Positions 1 through 7,371 of a DNA stretch of 64,000 bases are shown here, piece after piece. Position 1 is the first letter of the stretch. Every line of letters starts with the position of its first letter. Under the pieces are notes generated by a model. The model was not told where the DNA came from, ran no database searches, and saw only the letters and a list, made by a program, of their open reading frames with translations. Both the position numbers and the translations under genes were made by a program. Source of the stretch: AC-38 sp033856025 (GTDB lineage: Bacteria > Actinomycetota > Thermoleophilia > Solirubrobacterales > Solirubrobacteraceae); assembly GCA_033856025.1 (NCBI GenBank), contig JAWVFQ010000033.1, forward strand, positions 124,001 through 188,000, given 5' to 3'.

Positions 1-1350
1 CACTACTTCGGTGCGTTCGTGGTGGCCGGCGAGGCGCTGGTCCTGCTGCCCGCCTTCCGCCGGCGCCCGGAGGCGCTCGTGTGGGCGGTCCCCCTGCTCG
101 CGGCCACCGGCGTCGGCCTGCGGGCTCTCAGCCACGCCCAGGGGAGCGGCAACCGCACGTCCTGGATCGCCACGATCCCCCTCGGCGACCGCGTGAGCGA
201 CGTGGCGCGCGAGCTGGGGAGCGCGAGCACCGACATCATCGCCGTCAACGCGGGGCGGCCGACGGGTCCGGCGACCGTGCTCGGCTGGGTCGGGGTGCTC
301 GGAGCGCTCGCGGTGGGGGTCGCCGTCTGGGCCCTCGCCTGGCGGCGCGGCGACAGGACGGCCGTCGAGGGCTCCCGCCGCGCCGGCCCCGTCGCGGTCA
401 TCGCCGCGGCCGGCCTCCTCATCCCCCTGGCCCTGGCCCTGGCGGGCGACGCCCACGACTACTTCCTCGACCGCAACCTCCTCGCCGCCGCCGTCCCCGT
501 GGCGGTCCTGTTCGGGGTGGTGGTGGGGCTCGAACCGACCCACGCGGTCGTGGCGCGCGCCGGGCTGCGTATCGCCGCCGTGTTCGAGCGGACCGGCGAC
601 GCGCGCAAGGGGTCGCTCCGCCCGGTCGCGCTGGCCCTGGTCGGCCTGGCCTGTCTCGCGGGGGTGTGGGTGGACCGTCAGGTTCTGCGCCGGCCCGAGC
701 TGGGGCGGGCGGACTGGCGGGCGATCGCGTCGGACCTGGGGCCGGACAGCCGCGATCGGGTCATCGCGATCGTCCCCGGGTTCGCGCAGGCGCCGCTGCG
801 TGTGTACGGGCGCGAGCTCTCGCCGCTTCCCCCCACGGGGGTGCGGGTGACCGAGGTGGACCTGGTGGGGAACTTCGTCCTCGGCGTCCAGCGCGAGCCG
901 CGGCCGCCCGCCGGCTTCGCGGCGGCGGGACGAGCGACGCACGTCCAGGTGGCGCTGCTGCGCTACCACTCGCCGTCGCCGCGCCTCGTCACCCCCGCCG
1001 CCCTTGTCGCCGCGGGCTTCCCCGCCGACGGGCTCGTGGTCGAATACGCGACCGCCACCCGCCGCTGGACCGGCGCGTACCTGCGCCAGGTCGCCGCCTG
1101 GACGCGGATCCTCTCCCGTCAGCCGACCGCGGCAGACCTCGTCGCCCTCCAGGATCCCTCCCTCCCCGCGCTCACCCCCGTGCCGCCCGGCGCCCCCTAC
1201 GGCGCCGACCTGCACCGGCTCGCGGCCCGGGCCGCGACGGCCGGCGCGGCCTGGGCCCGCCAACCCGGAGATTCCCGCCTGCGCGCCCGCTTCGCCGCGG
1301 CCGTGGCCCGCGCGGCGAAGCCCCGCCCCGGCGACCTCCGCCGGCCATGA
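1..1350 (+). CDS. GT39/PMT-like membrane glycosyltransferase, C-terminal part (cut by window start)
   Basis: The frame is open from the first base, so the start and the N-terminal catalytic loop lie outside the window; 449 codons remain. Several hydrophobic segments are visible in the first 210 residues, followed by a soluble tail. The opening segment HYFGAFVVAGEALVLL and the later DRNLLAAAVPVAVLF helix resemble the C-terminal halves of GT-C (ArnT/PMT/GT39-like) enzymes that move sugars from polyprenyl-phosphate donors on the outer face of the membrane. That assignment is by family resemblance only, because the diagnostic acidic motif is missing from the window. Its TGA overlaps the next ATG (ATGA), so it is cotranscribed with the FkbM-type methyltransferase, which suggests a glycan-modifying pair. 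Confidence 0.6.
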   Translation, partial: HYFGAFVVAGEALVLLPAFRRRPEALVWAVPLLAATGVGLRALSHAQGSGNRTSWIATIPLGDRVSDVARELGSASTDIIAVNAGRPTGPATVLGWVGVLGALAVGVAVWALAWRRGDRTAVEGSRRAGPVAVIAAAGLLIPLALALAGDAHDYFLDRNLLAAAVPVAVLFGVVVGLEPTHAVVARAGLRIAAVFERTGDARKGSLRPVALALVGLACLAGVWVDRQVLRRPELGRADWRAIASDLGPDSRDRVIAIVPGFAQAPLRVYGRELSPLPPTGVRVTEVDLVGNFVLGVQREPRPPAGFAAAGRATHVQVALLRYHSPSPRLVTPAALVAAGFPADGLVVEYATATRRWTGAYLRQVAAWTRILSRQPTAADLVALQDPSLPALTPVPPGAPYGADLHRLAARAATAGAAWARQPGDSRLRARFAAAVARAAKPRPGDLRRP

Positions 1351-2186
1351 CGTCATCCGTCGCGCGCGCATACGTGTACCGGGCGCTGACCAACGCTCCC
1401 CCGGAACGGATCGCGGGGCTCCAGCGCCACCCCGCGACGGGGTGGGCGATGGCGATCGCCCACGCGGTCGTGGCCGGCGGCCCGGTGAGCATCGCCGAGG
1501 GCCCGGCGCGGAACCTACTGCTGTCGGGAGCCCGCCTCCCACTCGACCACGTGCAGGGGTTCGCCGTGGTCCGGGGGCTGCTGGAGGCGCCGGTACAGGA
1601 GGCGCTGCGACGCACGGTGGCGCGGGGGAGCGTCGTGTACGACGCCGGCGCGAACCTCGGGTTCTTCACGCTCCTGGCCGCGCGGCTGACCGGCCCGACC
1701 GGGCGCGTGGAGGCGTTCGAGCCGCTGCCGGCGAGCGCGGCCGCGGTGCGCGCCAACGCCGCGCTCAACGGCTTCGACCAAGTGGCGGTGCACCAGGCGG
1801 CGCTCGGCCGCGAGACGGGCCGCGGCGAGTTCCTCGCCGTCGCCGAGCCGAGCCAGTCGCACCTGTGCGACCGGGGGCGCCACCCCGACACGCGTGACGT
1901 CCTGGACGTGGAGGTACTCGCACTCGACGACCTCGTCGGCTCAGGCCGTCTCCCGCCGCCCGACGTCCTCAAGATCGACGTCGAGGGCTCGGAGATCGCG
2001 GCGCTCGAGGGCGCCCGCGACGTCCTGCGCAACCACGGCCCCGCCGTCGTCTGCGAGACGCACGAGACCAACCGCGAGGTCCACGACCTCCTGGTCGAGC
2101 TCGGCTACTCGGTGGAGAACCTCGAGGGCCCGGAGCCCGTCCCCGAGGCCGGTCCGACGCACATCCTGGCCCGCCCGCGGGGGTGA
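1347..2186 (+). CDS. FkbM-family SAM-dependent methyltransferase
   Basis: A 279-residue protein with the FkbM order of motifs: a SAM-binding segment VVYDAGANLGFFTLL (residues 96-110), the acidic EAFEP strand (about 122-126) and the family signature LKIDVEGSEIAAL (208-220). FkbM enzymes O-methylate small molecules or sugars; the substrate cannot be read from sequence. The ATG overlaps the upstream glycosyltransferase stop by four bases, which decides this start over the much longer upstream open frame. It ends 17 bp before the tRNA-Ile gene, which lies on the other strand. A polysaccharide or glycolipid O-methyltransferase is the natural inference from the neighbour. Confidence 0.85.
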   Translation: MTSSVARAYVYRALTNAPPERIAGLQRHPATGWAMAIAHAVVAGGPVSIAEGPARNLLLSGARLPLDHVQGFAVVRGLLEAPVQEALRRTVARGSVVYDAGANLGFFTLLAARLTGPTGRVEAFEPLPASAAAVRANAALNGFDQVAVHQAALGRETGRGEFLAVAEPSQSHLCDRGRHPDTRDVLDVEVLALDDLVGSGRLPPPDVLKIDVEGSEIAALEGARDVLRNHGPAVVCETHETNREVHDLLVELGYSVENLEGPEPVPEAGPTHILARPRG

Positions 2187-2203
2187 CGCCCCGCGACGTC
2201 GAG

Positions 2204-2267
<64 letters not shown>

Positions 2268-2277
<10 letters not shown>

Positions 2278-3140
2278 GTGCGGGGGGCGATTCTAGCGGC
2301 CAGCTCGAGGGCCTCGTCCACGGACCCGAGCTCGACCTCGATGCGGTAACCGGTCCCGCGCTGGCGGACCGTGACGTCGCGGCCGAGCGCGGCGCCGAGC
2401 GCCTCCGAGGCCGTCGCCATCGCCGCCTCCTGGTCGGGGTGAGGCCGGGGAGCCCGGCGCGAGCGGGCCGGCGTGGCGCCGTTGGCGGCGCGGGCGCGGT
2501 CCTCGGTCTGGCGGACCGACCAGCCGCCGTCCGCGGCGGCGCGGGCGAGGCGCCGCCGGTCGCCGTGATCCTCGGCCAGCAGCAGCGCGCGGCCGTGTCC
2601 CGCCGTCAACGCGCCGGTTTCCAGGAGTTCGATTCCCTCGTCCGGCAGATCCAGGAGGCGCACGAGGTTGGACACCGCGACGCGGCTGCGTCCGACGCGG
2701 CGGCCGACGTCCTCCCGCGTGAGACCGAGCTCCTCCACCAGGGCCGCGCAGGCGCGCGCCTGCTCGACCGGGTTGAGGTCCTCGCGCGCCATGTTCTCGA
2801 TCAGCGCGAGCTCCAGCGACGCCGCGTCGTCGTCGGCGCGGACGATCGCCGGCACCTCGTCCAGCCCGGCCAGCTGGGCGGCGCGCCAGCGGCGCTCGCC
2901 GGCGATCAGCTCCCAGCCCCCTGCCGGGCGCGGGCGCACGAGCACCGGCTGCAGCACGCCGCGCTCGCGCAGCGACGTGGCCAGCGCACCCAGCGAGTCC
3001 TCGTCGAAGTGGCGCCGGGGCTGGTTGGGGTTGGGCTCGATCGCGTCGACCGGGAGGACGCGCAGCTCCTCCGTCGCGTCCTCGCGCTCCGGCGCGGACA
3101 GGATCGCCGCCAGTCCCCGGCCCATTCCCCGGTCAGCCAC
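2268..3140 (-). CDS. parB: Chromosome partitioning protein ParB
   Basis: A 290-residue ParB/Spo0J homologue that loads at parS sites and spreads as a CTP-dependent clamp. The N-terminal stretch MGRGLAAIL is typical. The CTP-binding box GERRWRA is at residues 81-87, the ENMAREDLNPVEQA segment at about 115-128, and the helix-turn-helix TREDVGRRVGRSRVAVSNLV at 141-160. A linker and a C-terminal dimerisation domain follow. The start is GTG at 3140, overlapping the parA stop by eight bases (translational coupling); an in-frame ATG lies at 3125. The stop codon TAG sits inside the tRNA-Ile gene. No complete parS consensus was found by eye in the window. Confidence 0.97.
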
Positions 3141-3891
3141 GCGCCGCCACCTCCTTCGCTAACTCAAAGTAAGCGCTCGCCCCGGCCGACCGCGGGTCGT
3201 GGTGGATCACGGGGCGGCCGAAGCTGGGCGCCTCGGAGATCCGCACGTTGCGCGGGATCACCGTGTCGAAGACCAGCTCGGGGAAGTGCTGGCGGACCTC
3301 GCGCTCCACGTCCTGGGCCAGGCGCGTGCGGCCGTCGTGCATCGTCAGGACCAGGCCCGCCATCGTGAGCCGAGGATTGAGCTCGCGCTGGATGGTCTGG
3401 ACCGTATCGAGCAGCCCGGCCAGCCCCTCCAACGCGTAGTACTCGGTCTGGACCGGGACGAGGACTCGGTCGGCGGCGACCAGCGCGCCGACCGTGAGCG
3501 GCCCCAGCGACGGCGGGCAGTCCAGGAACGTGAAGGCATGGCGGTCGCGGGCCGGCGCCAGCGCGTCGCGCAGGCGCGTCTGGCCGTCCGCAAGCGTCGG
3601 CAGCTCGACGGTCGCGCCCGCGAGATCCGGGGTCGACGGGACCACCTCCAGGCCGTCGATCGAGCTGCGGTGGGTGGCCTCCTCCAGCGTTGCGCTCCCC
3701 GCGATCACGTCGTAGACGTTGGGCGAGAGGTCCTTGGCCAGGCCGAGGCCCGTCGTCGCGTTGCACTGCGGGTCCACGTCGACGAGCAGGGTCGGGTAGC
3801 CCGCCTCGGCGACGCACGCCGCGGCGTTCACCGCGGTCGTCGTCTTGCCCACGCCGCCCTTCTGGTTCGCCACCGCGTAGATCGTGCCCAC
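3133..3891 (-). CDS. parA: Chromosome partitioning ATPase ParA (Soj)
   Basis: A 252-residue ParA with deviant Walker A KGGVGKTT at residues 11-18, the LLVDVDPQCNATTGLG segment at about 35-50, and a Walker B-type FLDCPP. It works with ParB to separate replicated origins. The open frame runs far upstream into rsmG, but homology begins at VGTIYAVANQ, so GTG 3891 is the start. No Shine-Dalgarno precedes it; instead a minus-strand TAGCTT (3904-3899) lies 7 nt upstream, which argues that the mRNA is leaderless. This makes parAB its own transcription unit rather than an rsmG readthrough product. Confidence 0.97.
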   Translation of the reverse strand: MGTIYAVANQKGGVGKTTTAVNAAACVAEAGYPTLLVDVDPQCNATTGLGLAKDLSPNVYDVIAGSATLEEATHRSSIDGLEVVPSTPDLAGATVELPTLADGQTRLRDALAPARDRHAFTFLDCPPSLGPLTVGALVAADRVLVPVQTEYYALEGLAGLLDTVQTIQRELNPRLTMAGLVLTMHDGRTRLAQDVEREVRQHFPELVFDTVIPRNVRISEAPSFGRPVIHHDPRSAGASAYFELAKEVAARG

Positions 3892-3898
3892 GCGCTGG

Positions 3899-3904
3899 AA
3901 GCTA
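3899..3904 (-). promoter_or_regulatory. Putative -10 element (TAGCTT) of a leaderless parA mRNA
   Basis: The hexamer fits TANNNT and ends 7 nt before the parA GTG, a distance that places the transcription start at or within a base or two of the start codon. No Shine-Dalgarno sequence lies between. Position and recurrence of the pattern in this window are the only evidence. Confidence 0.5.
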
Positions 3905-3950
3905 GCGCCGGTTCCGGTCGCGGGCGGCGCGTTCCCCCGCAAAGAGCGGG

Positions 3951-4673
3951 CTATCGGGGCGCGGAGAGCGGCCGCTTCGCCGCCATCCCGGGGCGCCGGG
4001 GGAACCGCTCGGGCGTGGGACCGGTCTTGCGATAGACGTGCAGGTGCCGGTCGCGGGCCGCCGGGAACGGCTCGACCCGGCGCACCTCCTCCACCTCGAG
4101 GCCCAGCTGCGCCGCCGCGGCGGCGCCCGCGGCCTCCTCCGCCGCGTCGCGGCGTCCCTTCCAGGCGACCAGCGCCCCGCCCTCGCGCAGCAGCGGCGCC
4201 GCGTACTCGGCGAGGATCGGCAGGGTCGCGACCGCCCGGGCTGTCACCAGGTCGCAGGCCCCGATCCCCGCCCCCCACTCCTCCGCGCGCGCGTGGACCA
4301 CCTCGACGTTCCCCGACCCCGCCGCGTCGGTCGCGCGGGCCAGGAACTCGCACTTGCGCCCCGCACTCTCCACCAGCCAGACCCGCGCCTCCGGGAGCGC
4401 GACCGCGAGCGCCAGCCCCGGAAACCCCGCTCCCGAGCCCAGATCCGCCACCGTTCGCGCCTCCCGCACCACAGCCAGTTCCAGCGCCACCAGGGAGTCC
4501 GCCAGATGCGCGTCCACCGCCTCCTCGCGCGCGCGTACCGTCGTCGGCGCGTGCGGGTCCGCCTCGACCAGGTCCAGCACCGCGGCAAACGACTCGACCG
4601 CGCCGGACCCCAGCCCCCACCGCTCGACGAGGTCAGCGACCGAAGGCATCGGCGTAGCGGTCGCGCATGGCAC
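3951..4673 (-). CDS. rsmG: 16S rRNA (guanine527-N7)-methyltransferase RsmG (GidB)
   Basis: A 240-residue class I methyltransferase that modifies G527 of 16S rRNA using SAM; loss of it in other bacteria gives low-level streptomycin resistance. The SAM site VADLGSGAGFPGLALAV is at about residues 75-91 and the preceding DAHLADSLVALEL segment is characteristic. The C-terminal tail (RFPRRPGMAAKRPL) is basic. GTG 4673 is preferred because GGGAG lies 7 nt upstream; ATG 4649 is the alternative and lacks one. It overlaps the upstream LAGLIDADG-like gene by 41 bp. Position between jag/yidC and parA is the usual origin arrangement. Confidence 0.95.
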   Translation of the reverse strand: MPCATATPMPSVADLVERWGLGSGAVESFAAVLDLVEADPHAPTTVRAREEAVDAHLADSLVALELAVVREARTVADLGSGAGFPGLALAVALPEARVWLVESAGRKCEFLARATDAAGSGNVEVVHARAEEWGAGIGACDLVTARAVATLPILAEYAAPLLREGGALVAWKGRRDAAEEAAGAAAAAQLGLEVEEVRRVEPFPAARDRHLHVYRKTGPTPERFPRRPGMAAKRPLSAPR

Positions 4674-4977
4674 GGTAGCGCTCCCAGGCGTGGGCGTCGA
4701 GCTCAGGCGTCAACTCGGCGTCGAGGAGCGGCGCCAGGTCCTCGACCAGCGCCGGACCGCGGGCCACCCACTGGAAGTAGTGACGGCCGCCGTGGTCGTA
4801 CGGCCCGTACAGACGGCTGCGGGGGAACCACGCCGCCAGCGACCGCAGCAGCGCCTCGTGGCGGACGTGCATCCGGAGCAGGACGTGCGGCTGCTTGCCG
4901 TCCCCGCCGAACGATCCTTGCCCCACCAGCACGCCCAGGACCACGCCCCGCTCGAAGTCGCCCAGATCGGCAGCCAT
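4633..4977 (-). CDS. Small LAGLIDADG-endonuclease-like protein with degenerate active site
   Basis: A 114-residue protein. The segment GVVLGVLVGQGSF (residues 11-23) aligns with the GLIDGEGSF form of the LAGLIDADG homing-endonuclease motif, and the following alternation of strands with LLRSLAAWFP and GRHYFQWVARG resembles one LAGLIDADG half-domain. Both acidic positions are replaced (D to V, E to Q), so metal-dependent cleavage is unlikely. I infer a domesticated nucleic-acid-binding protein. It is neatly embedded in the origin operon between khpB and rsmG, overlapping rsmG, which argues for retention rather than recent insertion. The family call is from motif reading only; a structure prediction would settle it. 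Confidence 0.6.
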   Translation of the reverse strand: MAADLGDFERGVVLGVLVGQGSFGGDGKQPHVLLRMHVRHEALLRSLAAWFPRSRLYGPYDHGGRHYFQWVARGPALVEDLAPLLDAELTPELDAHAWERYRAMRDRYADAFGR

Positions 4978-5019
4978 GACCCGGGATTGTTACACCGGGG
5001 TAAAAAACGTGAAACGCCG

Positions 5020-5493
5020 CTAGGAAACGACCGGCGCGACTACGAGATGGCGGTCGGGCTCGTCGCCCTCGCTGTATGTCTCGACCTCGTGGCGGTCGCG
5101 CAGGAACTCGTGGACGACACGGCGCTCCGACGCCACCATGGCGTCCAGCGCCACCGGGCGGCCGAACTGGACAGCCTCGGACGCGGCCTTGTCGGCCTGG
5201 CGCTCCAGCGCCTCGGCGCGTCGGGCGCGGTAGCCAGCCGCATCGACGACCACGCGCTTGCGGTCGCCCTCCAGGCCGCGCCAGGCGACGCGGGTGGCGA
5301 TGTGCTCCAGCGCGTCGATGGTCTGGCCGTGACGGCCGATCAGCACGCCGAGCTCCTCACCCTCGATCGCGCCGCGCACCTGCTCGTCGTCCTCGGTGAC
5401 CTCGACGTCGGCGTCGAGGTCGAGCGCCTCGACGATCTCCTCCAACAGGTCGCGCACGCGCTCGGCGGGCGCCTCGGGCCGCGAGTCGCTCAC
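5020..5493 (-). CDS. khpB: KH/R3H RNA-binding protein KhpB (Jag)
   Basis: A 157-residue Jag/KhpB-type protein. It has a type II KH domain with the GxxG loop LIGRHGQTIDALEHI (residues 51-65) and a C-terminal R3H domain (about 100-155) containing SERRVVHEFLRD. KhpB binds RNA with KhpA and in Gram-positives affects cell-division gene expression; it is also a PASTA-kinase substrate in Streptococcus, which is suggestive given the kinase operon downstream. The N-terminal Jag-N domain is absent or minimal. The start GTG 5493 overlaps the yidC stop (GTGA). Confidence 0.93.
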   Translation of the reverse strand: MSDSRPEAPAERVRDLLEEIVEALDLDADVEVTEDDEQVRGAIEGEELGVLIGRHGQTIDALEHIATRVAWRGLEGDRKRVVVDAAGYRARRAEALERQADKAASEAVQFGRPVALDAMVASERRVVHEFLRDRHEVETYSEGDEPDRHLVVAPVVS

Positions 5494-6401
5494 CGGCGCC
5501 GGCCCGACCGGGCCTTCTTGCGCCGCCGCGGCGGGGGCGGCGGCTTGGCCTTGGACGCACCCGAATCGGCGCCGGCGCCGTTGCCCGACTCGGCCGGCGC
5601 CTCCTTCGACGACGCCTTCCCCGCCACCGCGGCGGCCGCGCCCGCGGGCACCGTCTCACCGGCCGTTCCCGCCGGCGGGCGTATCGGTCCGACGGTCCGC
5701 TTGACGATGTACTGCTGGAGGATCGTCCACAGGTTCGTGGTGATCCAGTAGACGATCAGCCCCGCCGGGAAGTTGATGATGAAGAAGACGAAGACCAGCG
5801 GGAGCGCCATCATGATCCGGCGCTGGTTCGCGTCCGCGCTGACCGTCATGAGCATGCTCGACAGCACCTGCGAGCCCACGTAGAGCACGATCAGGGTGAC
5901 CAGGACCCCGCCCGTGGCCTTGTGCGTGAGGTCGGGGATGAAGAGGAACTGCGCGGAGTCGCCGCAGTAGACGTTGGCGATCTTCGTCCCCGCGCGCGTG
6001 GCCGCGTCCACCTTGGCCGGGCAGATGTCGTGCTTGAGGTCCGTGCGCAGCATGTAGAAGAGCGAGATGAAGATGGGCATCTGCGCCACGAGCGGCAGGC
6101 AGGAGCCCAGCGGGTTCACCTTGTTCTCCTGGTAGAACTTCATCATCTCCTGATTCAACCGCTGCTTGTCCTCCTTGTACTTCGCCTGCAGCTCCTTGAT
6201 CTGGGGCTGGAGGCGCTGCAGCGCCTGCATCGACTTGAACTGGCGCAGCGTCAGCGGCAGCAGCGCCAGCCGGACGACGACCGTCAGCCCGACGATCGCC
6301 CAGCCCCACGACCCGCCCGTGACGTGGTCGTGCAGCCAGACCATGATCGCCTCGGTGAGGTTGATCAGCGGCTGGAGGACGTTGGCGAAGACGACGAACA
6401 T
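5490..6401 (-). CDS. yidC: Membrane protein insertase YidC (Oxa1 family)
   Basis: A 303-residue short-form YidC that inserts membrane proteins with or without SecYEG. Five hydrophobic segments are visible. The conserved groove arginine lies in VVVRLALLPLTLRQFKS (R44), followed by the cytosolic coiled-coil hairpin rich in Lys/Gln (LQPQIKELQAKYKEDKQRL). The large Gram-negative periplasmic domain is absent. The C-terminus is a low-complexity Ala/Gly/Pro stretch ending in a strongly basic tail (PPPPPRRRKKARSGRRR), as in ribosome-binding Gram-positive homologues. It sits 3 bp after yidD and overlaps khpB. Confidence 0.96.
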   Translation of the reverse strand: MFVVFANVLQPLINLTEAIMVWLHDHVTGGSWGWAIVGLTVVVRLALLPLTLRQFKSMQALQRLQPQIKELQAKYKEDKQRLNQEMMKFYQENKVNPLGSCLPLVAQMPIFISLFYMLRTDLKHDICPAKVDAATRAGTKIANVYCGDSAQFLFIPDLTHKATGGVLVTLIVLYVGSQVLSSMLMTVSADANQRRIMMALPLVFVFFIINFPAGLIVYWITTNLWTILQQYIVKRTVGPIRPPAGTAGETVPAGAAAAVAGKASSKEAPAESGNGAGADSGASKAKPPPPPRRRKKARSGRRR

Positions 6402-6404
6402 GGC

Positions 6405-6668
6405 CTAGGGGGTGGGGGTCGCGGCGCGGCGCGGCGCGAACAGCCGCTGGGCCTCTACCGGGTCGTGTCCGCCGTGGCTCCACGGGTTGCAGCGGAGCAG
6501 GCGCCAGGCGGCGAGGACCAGGCCGCGGAGTATGCCGTACCGCTCGATCGCCTGTACGGAGTAGCGCGAGCACGACGGCTCGTACTTGCAGCGCGCCGGC
6601 AGGCCGGGCGAGACGAAGCGCCGGTAGAAGCGGATCGGCGCCAGGACGACGGCGCGGACCGCGGTCAC
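6405..6668 (-). CDS. yidD: Membrane protein insertion efficiency factor YidD
   Basis: An 87-residue protein with the YidD signature: IRFYRRFVSPGLPARCKYEPSCSRY, carrying the CKYEPSCSRY core at about residues 27-36, and the RCNPWSHGGHDPV segment near residue 60. YidD assists YidC-dependent insertion. Much longer frames run upstream through rnpA, but they are shadows; GTG 6668 overlaps the rnpA stop as GTGA, which is the normal coupling in this operon. Confidence 0.95.
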   Translation of the reverse strand: MTAVRAVVLAPIRFYRRFVSPGLPARCKYEPSCSRYSVQAIERYGILRGLVLAAWRLLRCNPWSHGGHDPVEAQRLFAPRRAATPTP

Positions 6669-7003
6669 GGGCGCACCGCCTCCATCAGCTCGTCCAGCTC
6701 GCGCTCGACGCCGGCCAGGCCCTCGCGCTCGGCCAGGTCGCGCGCCTCGGGCCGGGCCACCACCACGTAGTCGTGGTCGGTGGGAAGCGTCTCCGACCGC
6801 GCGCGGAAGGCCTCGCGCAGCAGGCGCTTGACCTTGTTGCGCTGCACGGCTCCGCCGACCTTGCGCGACACCGATACTCCGAGTCGCGGTCCATCGGCGC
6901 CACCGCGTGGGAACGCGTAGACGACGAAGTGGCGATTCCCCTGGGAGCGTCCCTTGCGGTAGACGCGCTCGAAGTCGGCGCTGCGCGAGAGGCGCCCCGA
7001 CAT
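6665..7003 (-). CDS. rnpA: Ribonuclease P protein component
   Basis: A 112-residue RnpA, the protein partner of the RNase P RNA in tRNA 5' maturation. The conserved RNR motif region SVSRKVGGAVQRNKVKRLLR spans about residues 44-63, and the N-terminal LSRSADFERVYRKG is also family-typical. It lies 3 bp downstream of rpmH and overlaps yidD, so ribosomal protein L34, RNase P protein and the insertion machinery are made from one transcript. Confidence 0.97.
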   Translation of the reverse strand: MSGRLSRSADFERVYRKGRSQGNRHFVVYAFPRGGADGPRLGVSVSRKVGGAVQRNKVKRLLREAFRARSETLPTDHDYVVVARPEARDLAEREGLAGVERELDELMEAVRP

Positions 7004-7006
7004 CGC

Positions 7007-7141
7007 TCAGACCGACAGGCGCTTGCGGCCCTTGGCGCGCCGGCGCTTGAGCACCGCCCGCCCGCCGCGCGCGCGCATCCGGGCGCGGAACCCGTGGGTG
7101 CGGGCGCGCTTGCGCTTCTTGGGCTGGTACGTGCGCTTCAC
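7007..7141 (-). CDS. rpmH: 50S ribosomal protein L34
   Basis: A 44-residue, highly basic L34 beginning VKRTYQPKKRKRARTHGFRA and ending GRKRLSV, matching the family along its whole length. The start is GTG at 7141; longer upstream frames are not conserved. No Shine-Dalgarno is present. The TACCCT hexamer at 7155-7150 on the minus strand lies 8 nt upstream of GTG, consistent with a leaderless mRNA. It heads the long minus-strand operon running away from the origin. Confidence 0.97.
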   Translation of the reverse strand: MKRTYQPKKRKRARTHGFRARMRARGGRAVLKRRRAKGRKRLSV

Positions 7142-7149
7142 GGTGGCGA

Positions 7150-7155
7150 AGGGTA
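7150..7155 (-). promoter_or_regulatory. Putative -10 element (TACCCT) of rpmH
   Basis: TANNNT hexamer ending 8 nt before the rpmH GTG, with no Shine-Dalgarno in between. It would drive the whole rpmH-rnpA-yidD-yidC operon as a leaderless transcript. Confidence 0.45.
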
Positions 7156-7166
7156 CACGCGGCCGG

Positions 7167-7197
7167 TTCTCCACACTCGGCCAACCGCTGTGGAAAA
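7167..7197. promoter_or_regulatory. Pair of convergent DnaA-box-like 9-mers
   Basis: TTCTCCACA on the plus strand and TTTTCCACA on the minus strand, each one base off TTATCCACA, form an inverted pair separated by 13 bp. They sit between rpmH and dnaA, the expected place for origin or dnaA autoregulation sites. Confidence 0.55.
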
Positions 7198-7371
7198 CGG
7201 AAACGTGCGCGATTTGCGACCACGCTCCCCGGCACCTCGCCCGCGCCGCGCCGCCGGTGCTATGTTCGACCCGCCGGGGCCCTCGGGCCCCCACATCCAC
7301 AGGAACGACGCGCCGGCCCCGGGGGAAGGGACACCCGTGGGCGCGGGTCGAACGCGCCCGCCCACCTGCTC

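Larger units (their letters stand above)
7142..7371. other. rpmH-dnaA intergenic region: candidate oriC segment and divergent promoters
   Basis: This 230-bp segment is where strand bias flips: rpmH runs left and dnaA runs right. It holds TTCTCCACA (7167-7175, plus) and TGTGGAAAA (7189-7197, i.e. TTTTCCACA on minus), each one mismatch from the DnaA-box consensus TTATCCACA and facing each other across 13 bp, plus an ATCCACA core at 7295-7301. An extended -10-like TGCTATGTT (7258-7266) could serve dnaA. The region is short for a full actinobacterial origin, so it may be the dnaA regulatory region with the origin shared with the dnaA-dnaN gap. Confidence 0.5.

Noticed and set aside
5007..5015. 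ACGTGAAAC, half of the parS consensus, between khpB and the LAGLIDADG-like gene
   Set aside because: The left half-site is absent (AAAAA instead of TGTTTC), so it is not a credible ParB site without binding data.
6405..7235. A 276-codon frame spanning yidD, rnpA and rpmH
   Set aside because: Only the last 87 codons are YidD; the remainder is the wrong frame of rnpA and rpmH.
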